NCBI GenBank assembly: GCA_016508695.1
Contig: VNKQ01000003.1
Span: 1,364,001-1,428,000 of the forward strand
Direction of reading: 5' to 3'
Source: Hyphodiscus hymeniophilus
Taxonomy: Eukaryota > Ascomycota > Leotiomycetes > Helotiales > Hyphodiscaceae
DNA length: 64,000 bases
Part shown: in pieces, positions 54,846 through 64,000 of the stretch
How positions within the stretch are numbered: the first letter of the stretch is position 1
How the letters are laid out: the number at the start of each line of letters is the position of its first letter
Notes under the pieces: generated by a model
The model's database searches: none
Seen by the model: the letters and a program-made list of their open reading frames with translations, nothing else
Told to the model about the DNA's origin: nothing
Made by a program: the position numbers and the translations under genes

Positions 54846-56769
54846 ATGACGTCCTCCGTGTTCTTCAAGTTCAAGTCGCAGAAAGACCCTACTAGAGTGG
54901 AATTCGATGGTACTGGTATCTCTGTTTTCGAGCTCAAGCGTGACATTATCATCAAGAGCGGGCTTGGTGATGGAAAGGATTTTGACCTTGCGATCTACAA
55001 TGAAGATGGCAACGAAGGTAAGTTTATTTGCTGTGGCAAGTAATAATGTAATTAACAAATTTAGAATTCGTTGACGATACCACTATCATCCCTCGTTCAA
55101 CCTCCATTATTGCTCGTCGGCTTCCACCCATGAAGGCTGGGGCCGGAAGAGCTGCCAGATATGTGACCGGAAAGATGCCAATCAATACCAAGAACTCGTT
55201 GCGAAAGGAACAGCCATCAAATAAATCAAGCACAAAACCGTCAATTGGTAGCAACTCCCTTGCCAACATGGCAAACATGACAGAAGAGCAGAAGATGGCA
55301 GCCATGTTCGCCGTACAGAATGAGCAATGGTCTGCACAGCAAGAGGAGATGGCACTGTAGGTACAAATACTCGCCAAGCAGGTATCATACTAACAGTATC
55401 TAGTCAAAGTCGTGTTGTCAGCAAAGGCGGCAAGATCATGAACGCTCCGGATCATGAACCTCCCACTGGCTACATATGCTATCGATGTGGCGAGAAAGGA
55501 CATTGGATTCAAGCCTGCCCTACCAACGACGATCCAAATTTCGATAACAAACCACGAGTCAAGCGCACAACTGGTATTCCCAGATCTTTCCTCAAGACAG
55601 TAGAGAAACCGGTTGCACTGACCGCTGATGGTCTGACGGATGATACGAAGCCTCCACCGGGTATCATGGTCAATGCAGAAGGAGAATATGTTATCGCAGA
55701 ACCAGACAAGGCGTCCTGGGCACAATTTCAAGCAAAGACACAGTCTTCGGCGGCCGCTCAGAAAGCTGCTGCGTTAGGTGATAAGGAACTGCAGGATAGA
55801 GGACTAGAGTGTTCCATCGACAAGAGAATATTCATAGACCCAATGAAGACGCCCTGTTGTGAGAAGACGTTTTGCAATGATTGCATTACTAATGCTCTTA
55901 TCGAGAGCGACTTTACTTGTCCCGGATGTCAGACTGACGGGGTCTTGATTGATGATCTTAAGCCTGATACTGAGACATCCGCAATGATTACGGAGTATCT
56001 TGCCGAGAAGAATGCTGCTGCGAAAAAAGAGCGGTCGAAGAGTCCAAGCGTAAAACCTGAGACGCCACCCACCGCCGGCAACGAGAAGGTCAAGTCACCA
56101 AGTCCGACTCCGCAAAAGGTCAATTCACCTCCATTAGGCCATGCTGCAGCGAAAGGCAAGTCACCAATTCCAGAAACCACGGCCTCCCAGCCCCAGAATA
56201 AGAAACGCCCAGCAGATGAGGTGCTAGAGAACCCCAAGATTCCCAAAGGGCCCAAGGCCATGCAGCAACAAGAAGCTCAGCAGCAGGCAATGATGAAGCA
56301 GCAACAAAACCTGATGAATGGCATGAACGGCTTCCCCAATATGCAATTCAATCCAATGATGGGCATGAACATGAACGGCTTTGGTGGTATGCCTAACATG
56401 AACATGAACATGAACATGATGAACGGCTATGGTATGAACCCTATGATGAGTATGCCGATGATGGGGATGAATGGGGGAATGAATGGGTTTGGAGGGGTCC
56501 CGATGAACGGGATGAGTACCAACAACATGTACGGAGGAGCTGGAGGATATGGAGGAATGGGTAATATGGGAATGATGGGTAACAATATGGCAGGTCAGCA
56601 GAACAACGGAGCGGGACCAGCTGGAGGATTTTCAAATCAACAGAAAACTGTTTTCGCTGAGCCTTTGCCGAATGAAGAAGATAATGCCTATTTTCGAAAA
56701 CCTGTCAATCCTCATCGCCATCAAGGTCGCCAGCGTAAGGCGAGACCGAGCGATTACAGAGAGTTGTAG
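54846..56769 (+). CDS. MPE1: Cleavage and polyadenylation factor subunit Mpe1 (RBBP6 family)
   Basis: Three exons (54846-55017, 55065-55356, 55404-56769; both introns 47 bp) give 609 residues. Domain order is diagnostic: an N-terminal ubiquitin-like DWNN domain (1 to about 78, VFFKFKSQKDPTRVEFDGTG), a CCHC zinc knuckle near 178 (CYRCGEKGHWIQAC), the conserved linker RVKRTTGIPRSFLKTVEKP, and a RING/U-box-like domain at about 289-330 (CSIDKRIFIDPMK, CCEKTFCNDCI, FTCPGC). The C-terminal region has SPS-type phosphosites and then a long Met/Asn/Gly repeat (GMNMNGFGG...; about 430-570), likely disordered. In yeast Mpe1 sits in the CPF, contacts the poly(A) signal RNA and regulates cleavage by Ysh1; RBBP6 does the same in animals and can act as an E3 ligase. 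All zinc ligands expected for the knuckle are present. Confidence 0.95.
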
Positions 56770-59700
56770 GCTTCTCCATCGATCTCTCATGACCTGGTCT
56801 ACAGCTTGATTGATTCGACGTCTTCGATACTTCACGATATCTCTGACTCTACGCGCATTTTCGATTACTCCTCTCTGCATTGCGACGGCGTTCGATGGAT
56901 GGTTTCGAGGCATGGCCTCTGGTTTTTACGGTGGCACTCACGGAGAGTAGCCCTGGCGTAGACATGGGCCTCAGCGAGATACATTCTCAAAAGGCATGGA
57001 GGGTTTTTTGGCCTAGACTACAATCCATGTAGTGATCCAGTAGTCAATCAACTCATTAAAACAACAATACATTTCCCATTATCAAGTGAAGATTTGCGTC
57101 CAATAATCGTGTTTGGTGATAGCACGACGTACCGTCTTATCTCTCTCTTCTTGTCACCTCCGTTTTCACTGCACAGCATCCTTTCAGAGGCGGCTGAGAT
57201 CTCAGGATGAGCGAGCCCAACATTCCCACACATGAGGCATAGCTGCCCAGTACAATGTTCTACAGTTTTGAAGGCCCAAACTCGAGGATGTGTTGCACCG
57301 CAGCTTGGGAGTCCGGACGCGTCTTCGTCGAGGCTGACCCGAGTCCACGTGTCCGGAGTGTGGTCTCACGACGTCTGAGCTGGACATTGACACGGCATTG
57401 TGCAACCAATGATTGGGAGCATTTCCCTTTTAGATCCTGCTGCAGAAATATTGGAATTCTGAATTCGACTGTCAGCAGTTGAAGAGCTGTTATGGTCTTG
57501 TGGAGGGTCATCCTCGCTTAAGCACATTATTAAGTCGATCCGGATCTTTTCCAGTTTCCAAAGTTTGAAACGTTTAATTCAGAGTCATCATGCAATACTA
57601 CCTTGTTCATGTCTCGCCCTCGGATATAGCGTAAAGGGACGGATCACTCATATTTCATACTTGTGGCTTCTGCTTAATTTGCGGCTTTTGTTTTCTCTTT
57701 AGTGCTGAAAGAAATATGGACTCAGAGACCTGATATCGTTTCTTGAAATCTTTATCACTCAAGCCTACATGACCATCGAAGGAGTACTAAACACATAGTG
57801 TAGGGATATGACCTTTTGTTCATTGCACAGCGAATCCATTTCCGGTCTCTCTTTGGTCACCCTCTATCTTTGAGTTAGGTCCTTGGTTGAGAAACTAGAA
57901 ACTATTTTTGAACGGGTCCTCCCTTTGTGGGCTAATATCTGGGGTGCAGCACGATGGTTCACAAATGCATTCCACAGTAAAGGAGATCTGAAGATGAAAA
58001 ACGAGAGAAAATGTGACGGAACCGGATCTGGGGTAGTGTGGCCGGGGAAGGAATGTTGGTGTCGCCGCCTCCCCTGAAAATCCGCGGGCCACCCACCACA
58101 TCTAAATGTTGGCATCGTGTGGAGAGCCAGAAATCTTTCCGCACTTGATCGGGTATCAGAGAGAGTCGAAATAATGGAGAGAGCACGATCGAGAATAACT
58201 TGTATTGACGGACGCATAATCATGACAGAGCGCTGGGCTACGAAGGGTGCTACTGACACTGTACTAATCTCGGGTCGGGACCGCGGAAGGAAGGGCCCGT
58301 TCCAGTTTCTGATCTGGATGTGAGACGCCGACGCTGTGACCGACAGATATTAGTTACCGGCCTTTGCATTTCGATATGTATTTACGAGACCATCTGAAGC
58401 AGGTAGCCAAGCCAGTAAGCAGAAGATCCCACCTTCCTATTCAGAATTGCACTTGCGACAAAGTCTCTCCAGAGTCTATCTATAGATTGATAGATAGATG
58501 GATGGAATATCAAGCCACTCTGAGCGTTGGTGGACCTCCACGCCTCCCCCAAACCAACCCCACGCCAGACATAAGCCTCACCTCACAGGCTCACACACGC
58601 TTTCCCCCCATATCACCAATCCTGTCTTTCTCCCCACCCCCCGAGTCTTGGATTGTAAGACAGCCAGCTGTTCTTTTGATCAAGCAAGACCAATCCCCCA
58701 AATCAAGCATGAACCCGCGAATAAGGGAAACAAACCCCCCTTCCACAGGAGTCGTCACACTCTGTCGACCGTAGCAGAGGTCCAGTAACATCAGACTTCT
58801 GCCTAACGCTGGTTCCCTCACCGCTTCATGAAGACTCAAGAGTCAATGGTTCAATCACCGCATCAACGGCGCAACGCATCACCATTCGGATGAGTCTGTA
58901 CGCCGCCGACAGGAATATAATATCGGCGGGATCCTTGACATATGGCCGACGCCGATTGCAATGTGGCATATTTGGGACCAACCCAGGGGTCCGGATTCGT
59001 TTCCGGGACCCCCAGGATATACATTCCATCCCATGTCTCACCGGTTTGAAGGACTTGACCCCACGAAAAAGAAAGCTGGGATTGTCCGCTTTTCGAATTC
59101 CCACATTCCTGCAAGGGTCTCTGACTTCTTGGGCTCATACGTGAGTTGCCAGTGTTGTTTGAAGGGAGCTGAATATCGTGCCCACTTGACGACTTCATCA
59201 GTCAGAGTTCGGGGCAATCGGAAGTGGCTTCAAGTGGTTTTGGCTACTCGGAGATTACTTGTCTGGGGGAGAAATAGATATTGCTAGCAGTTGCATTGCA
59301 TGTCTGGGTGAGCCCCGTCATCCTATCATCCCACTATCCCATCATCTATCCCAAGGTCCAGGAGCTGCAAGGATTCACAATTGGAACATTCTTTGGATCG
59401 GCGGGGATGTTGGAGGCGGCTGTCCGGAGGCATGGAGTAGCCCTGTCCTGTCTTACTTTTTTCCAAAGAACGGGGCCGGGGAATACGACAAACGGAAACA
59501 GGAAGAAAGAGGGAAAGAAAGAAAAAAAATGATAAATTCGTGAGATTGCCGGGTTTCATTGTATTGGCCTCAGTTCTTCTATTTCCATTTAAAGACCAGC
59601 CCTTCCCGCCCTTCCGCTACATCATCACATTACTCAGTTACTGCGCCTACAGAAAGTACAGTACATTCTTGCACCGCCATTGTCATTCCATTTATCCTGA

Positions 59701-59959
59701 AGGATCACATTTCGTCCTATAGCCAAATTTGTATTCGTGGGTGAGTACCATTTTCAGCTTGAGTCAGCATCCCGTATTTTTTGTATCACCACACTGACAC
59801 TAACATCAGCTTAATATCACCCGCATATTCCAGATCGATTTCCGTCAACAGGATTAAATTTGCGAAACCCTTCCAAAAGTTCTCGAAAGGTCCTCCGGCG
59901 CTTTCAACCCTTCCCACGCTCCTCAAACACCTCTACACTCCACAAGCGAAATACCCATC
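56770..59959. other. Intergenic, 3.2 kb, gene-poor
   Basis: No supported gene. The sequence holds the MPE1 3' UTR and several pairs of overlapping frames (57255-57511, 57864-58259, 58364-58788, 58826-59198) without recognisable domains. A G/A-rich homopurine stretch (about 59499-59531) and a C/A-rich tract (about 58540-58760) stand out. A GTGAGT donor (about 59740) and a CATCAG acceptor (about 59810) could be an intron in the leader of the small gene at 59960. Confidence 0.4.
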
Positions 59960-60202
59960 ATGCCTTCTCAGATCCCAACCCCGATTGCTCTACCGGTCCC
60001 ACGCCGCCGACCCTCTCCTCTCCTCAACAATCCCTCCTTCGGTCAAGACGTCACCCTGTGTTTGGCAAATACCCTCAACTCGAAAGCTAAAATGCCATAT
60101 ATGCTGGACGAGAACGACTACGCTCCACCTGCACCACCGCCACCATCCCCCGTCAACTTCCCCAGCGAAAGCTGGAGCACAGCCTGCGTCGTTCGAGGAT
60201 AA
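59960..60202 (+). CDS. Possible small proline-rich protein
   Basis: An ATG frame of 80 residues, beginning MPSQIPTPIALPVPRRRP, with GQDVTLCLANTLNSKAKMPY, a proline cluster (APPAPPPPSP) and the ending ESWSTACVVRG. Two features favour a real gene: ATG context CATCATGCC and a plausible leader intron (about 59740-59810) upstream. No signal peptide, membrane segment or domain is visible, and there are only two cysteines. It could equally be a chance frame in C-rich sequence. The assignment would change if no transcript or homologue exists. Confidence 0.35.
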   Translation: MPSQIPTPIALPVPRRRPSPLLNNPSFGQDVTLCLANTLNSKAKMPYMLDENDYAPPAPPPPSPVNFPSESWSTACVVRG

Positions 60203-62580
60203 TCAAGGGAGTGACGGGTTTCCGGGGATATATGCTAGACTTCATGGGCGGACATACATTTAATGGAAGGAGTTTGGTGGAAGCACGAGGGCACGTGATG
60301 GCTGGATCATTAACGGATCGCTGATCGGTCGCGCATCTCTGTCTTGGGAGCACTGCGGTCTGTTACTGGGGTTGGTGTCGTTGTTTGAGTATTGCTATCT
60401 ATCGCTGTGCGTCGAAGGATCGGGTTTTTTCGTGGGGGACATATATGGTCGCTCACGCGTGCATCGGCAGGAGTTCAAAAGGTCTTTCTACGGGACCGCA
60501 TCTGCCTTCGACACCAGGCGTCTGTATGCTATGTATGGTTCTTTAGCCTTGGAATGTGTCATTGGTAGCGGTGTAATTGTCTGATAGAGATATATTTCAA
60601 CCCGCTCGCTTTGCCGCTTCTCCATCACTGATCTGTGCAATTTCCTGAATCCGAACTCTCTCGCTCTCGAGGCTGTAGAATTGGTTGGAAAGTGGTCGAT
60701 GGAGTACCTGCCGGAACTAAACCTTTGTTTCAATATAAAACTGCCAGCTACTTCCAACACGGAACCGTACTGGAGAGGGAGATTCCACGTGATGCGTCTG
60801 GCCTTCTCGCTTACCACTCCTTTTCTCTTCAAAGGCTGCTAAGAAAAGAAATAGTTCCGAGATTTTGGAGTAATAAGGCCGTGGAACCCATGTTGACATG
60901 AGGATGGATGCTGATCCAATATTTTCTAAGAGTTGTTGTGGCTTTTTGAACGGCGCGAATAGTCTCAATGATCACGAAAACAGTACAATGGTGAACATGC
61001 AAAGTCAACCTATGGTCCTAATAAGTCAAACTCTGCTCATGGAACGACAGCGGCAATGAAAGCGCCTCTGGCTTTGAAGCTCGTTGATATTGACAAATCA
61101 TTGGGAACCACGATGCTGAGGTAGTTATTATAGCTACTACACAATAGTGTGGTCTTGTCACTGATGTGACTTGTCAACCTTGGTTCACTTGACTACCTTC
61201 TGCACACGCTTGTTTCCCGGCGTATAATATAGAAGCCAATCGACTAGCACAGATACGAACCAGAAAAATAAGCATTGCAATTAGCACTCGATCATACACT
61301 ATGCCCGGTATCCCGCTCAGGACGAATTGAGTGAAGATTGTAACTCAACTCCATGTGGCAGCCATGTGAGTTCAACACAGCGACAATGGGGCTCCATATC
61401 CAAGCCAATCATGGCATAAAGAAACACTGCCTCAAGATTTTGTTGCACATCGCACAAACGTCCATATCCCGCTAAACCTCCTGAACCTAGCCAGAAGTGA
61501 TACCTTCACACCCGTCATCGTGGAGCCTTGCGCCTCTATCTGAGAAAAACTTGGGTATGAGCTGGTACCTGTAAGTTCAAGTCTCTGACCCCGATTGTCA
61601 AGTTCTCGTGTGGCATCTGAGCACCCTCATTAACCACCACTCGAACCCTGAGCAGCATCGAGCTCTGTTTGAACGAAAGCTGAATTCGGCTTTTGTATCC
61701 AGCCATGAATGGACGTACAAGAGGAAGACAATGACGAAAATGTATCAGCTCGCTGGGAATATCAATCACTGTAGTACGTGTCAACGATCTCTTCATACTT
61801 ATAAAGACAACAACTTACAAGGTTAATTGGGAGCTCCCTTCCCTCAACTTGCTGTCTGGCCGATCAATGGACAGCCCTTCTCAAGCTGCCAATCAAACAA
61901 GAAGAGCGGTAAAGGAATAATGCACACGAAAGAGAAGGAGAGATGGTGGTGGTATCGCTGGATATAACACTTGCAACTTCAAGCCAATACTTTCCTTTGG
62001 TGTTATACTTCTCGATGAACCTTGAGTCTGGACCTGCAGCCGCTCGGGGTTTGGAAAAGAGCTGGATGAGCTTTCAGTATGTCGGATTGTCGTTGCCGGG
62101 TTTGTTGGAGCAAGCTAGCTATGGATAGCACTGATGTCGGGAATGGGAAGAGAGGAAAGAGAGGAAACTGGGTTCAAGATAGTACTCGATTAGGTAGGAA
62201 ATGCCAAGGACATCCAAAAACCATGAAGGAACGCGGCTCAAACATGAAGCATAAATACCTACAGTTAGCCACCTTGCTGCTGCTGGGAGGATATGCAGAA
62301 CCGCCAATCCACATGTTCGTGTCAACATGTTCATGTATGCATGCATCTCGCATGTAAGCTTTACAGTACAGGGATCTGCCATCGGTACAGGGATAATTAA
62401 ACCTCGGCAGCCCCTCGAAGCGTGCTGCATCATATGGGGAAGCTCCCTTCAGATATGATCATGTTTCGTGCACAACGACGTATATATTTTATCACACACA
62501 GAGACAAGTTGTCAGGCTCTCACAAGAGCATAGTTTCTCACAACCAAGCCTTCTTCTTCTCATAGAGCCCGATTGCCACC
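60203..62580. other. Intergenic, 2.4 kb
   Basis: No supported coding region. Short frames on both strands (60372-60584, 60488-60968, 61536-61826, 62079-62433) lack domains. CACGTGA-containing boxes occur near 60293 and 60788. No tRNA fold or transposon end was seen. Confidence 0.4.
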
Positions 62581-63741
62581 ATGGCAAACGAAATCATACT
62601 CTTTCACTATTCCTACTCTCCCTATGCTCGGAGGTCAGTTACTCCTTGTTCCTCTGAGGTGATGAGATGAGTTCTACTGACTATAGTAGAGTGGTATGGT
62701 ACCTCAATCTTCGAGGAATCGCATACACGCAATGCGTAGATCCCCCCTTCATTCATCGTTCAAGTGTGCGATTCTAACACCCTCAGATCCAACCACCAAT
62801 CCTCCCCCGCCCCGACACAGCAGCACTCGGCACAGCCTACAGACGAATCCCCATCCTCTCAATCGGACGGGACATATACAACGACACCCGCCTCATCCTC
62901 TCCAAACTCGAGTCCCTCTACCCCTCCTCGCCCTCCCACCCCTCCATCTCCTCCCCGACCAGAGGGGCTATGAGCGTCTCCTGGAGAGCTGGGCCGTGGA
63001 CAGCGGCGTCTTCATGCGCGCATCCCAATTGATCCCCACGGACACGCCCCTCCTCAAGGACGCGAGATTCCAAAAGGACCGCGAGGATTTCTCGGGCCGG
63101 AGCTGGGACCCGGAGAAAGTCCAGATGATGCGCCCCGAGGCGCTCATCGAGATCAAGGGCGCCTTTGAGATGCTCGAGACCGCCCTACTCGCCGATGGCA
63201 GGGAGTGGATCCTCGAGACTCAGGGCCCGAGCCTGGCGGATATTGAAGGTATGCTCTCACTCTGTCCCGTTGCAAGGTGCGGAGGATGCTAATATCAGTC
63301 GTCTCTTAAGCCGTCTGGCCCTTTCACTGGCTGAGAGGCCTGAAAGGCGCCCTGCCCGAAAGTGTCATCTCGGGCACGCAGTTCCCCAAGGCCTTTGCGT
63401 GGATCGAGAGGTTCCAGCAAGCGGCTTCCGCGGCGGCGAGCAGAGCTGGCAAGGCGAAGACGGTCAAGGGCGCTGAGGCGCTGAGGATCATCGACGATGC
63501 CGGGTTTGCGGAGGTCGAGGGAGAGGTCGATGCGAGTGATCCTACGGGGCTGAAGAAGGGAGAAGTGGTTGAAATCTGGCCCATCGACTCGGGATTTAAC
63601 TCTAGGGATCGGGGACCGCTGGTGGTATTGAATGGTAAGGAGATAGTGGTTGAAGGCAAGACGAGGAGTGGAAAGGAGGTTAGGATCCATACGCCGAGAC
63701 ATGGATTCCGGGTTAGGAGGGTTGGGAAGTCGAAGCTTTGA
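62581..63741 (+). CDS. Glutathione S-transferase-like protein, interrupted by a one-base frameshift
   Basis: Four exons (62581-62633, 62690-62735, 62787-63248, 63311-63741; introns 56, 51, 62 bp). The GST N-terminal thioredoxin-like domain covers about residues 1-85: ILFHYSYSPYARR|VVWYLNLRGIAYTQC|IQPPILPRPDTAALG, YRRIPILSIGRDIYNDTRL. The C-terminal helical part has GYERLLESWAVDSGVFMRAS and LADGREWILETQGPSLADIE, followed by AVWPFHWLRGLKGALPE. A C-terminal beta-rich tail (GEVVEIWPIDSG, RSGKEVRIHTPRHGFRVRR) resembles an SH3-like extension found in a fungal GST subgroup. Frame changes inside exon 3; one extra C in the C4 run 62953-62956 restores it, giving about 330 residues. The start has strong context (CACCATGG). 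Catalytic residue and substrate are unclear; some members are non-enzymatic. Confidence 0.82.
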
Positions 63742-64000
63742 AGCAGAGGGAGGACCACCCTAACTTTGGTGCTACTCGGTACGCCCAGGAGTATCCCAGC
63801 ATATGGATGATTTACGAATTCCATAGCCGAAGATGGACGGGTCTCGCTGTTTCATTCTAGCTATTCTACCTCGGATACAGACAGACACAGCGGTGTGCTC
63901 GTCTCATCACGATATCATACATGCGAGATACAGAAAGGGAGTTCGATATAGAGTGAACATATGCAGGATATCCGCGCACGAACAAGTATGTCTTCAGGTA
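63742..64000. other. 3' flank of the GST-like gene
   Basis: The final 259 bp hold the presumed 3' UTR and flank. Nothing else is visible before the window ends. Confidence 0.5.

Noticed and set aside
1..64000. CRISPR arrays, bacterial operons or prophage
   Set aside because: No regularly spaced repeats of that kind; the gene structure is eukaryotic throughout.

Overview
The window is a piece of nuclear chromosome from a filamentous ascomycete. The signs are short introns (about 44 to 150 bp, most near 50) with GTA/GTR donors and CTAAC/CTGAC-like branch sites, 200 bp to 2 kb gene spacing on both strands, fungus-specific families (IEC3, mL58, Mpe1, Bud2-like RasGAP) and an AT-rich retroelement block with the marks of repeat-induced point mutation (RIP). 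Protein content would fit Leotiomycetes, but that placement is a guess.

Layout. 1-2087: no supported gene. 2088-9669: mitoribosomal protein mL58 (-), a disordered conserved protein (+) and a 1270-residue RasGAP (+), ending at a (CAT)29 microsatellite. 10026-15462: cyclophilin-40 (-), D-aminoacyl-tRNA deacylase (-) and the CCR4-NOT subunit Not3/5 (+). 17878-30000: C2H2 zinc-finger protein, NADP-isocitrate dehydrogenase, IEC3 of the INO80 complex (-), nucleolar RRM protein Nop13 and a Barentsz/CASC3-like exon-junction protein. 30750-38554: a nested transposon block. A 6.8 kb Ty3-type chromovirus with two 373 bp LTRs and a CCCCT target duplication sits inside an older element of roughly 1 kb whose ends are inverted and each carry a hairpin. 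39508-50945: NBR1-type autophagy receptor, MFS sugar transporter (-), an uncharacterised fungal protein with a frameshift, NMN adenylyltransferase (-), GNAT acetyltransferase and ornithine decarboxylase antizyme (-). 52634-64000: yippee-like zinc protein (frameshifted), Mpe1/RBBP6 of the polyadenylation machinery, a 5.8 kb gene-poor stretch with one possible 80-residue protein, and a GST-like gene (frameshifted).

The genes are housekeeping or regulatory and do not form a cluster or a new multi-gene system. The main points are: (1) an antizyme gene with a clear +1 recoding site (TGG TAT CCC TGA); (2) four genes in the right-hand third, each broken by what looks like one missing C in a C-run on the coding strand, which suggests sequence error before biology; (3) the foldback-like outer element around the RIP-mutated chromovirus, which also carries a decayed antisense reading frame. 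Many exon boundaries were placed by hand from splice signals and conserved protein motifs, and no database search was run.
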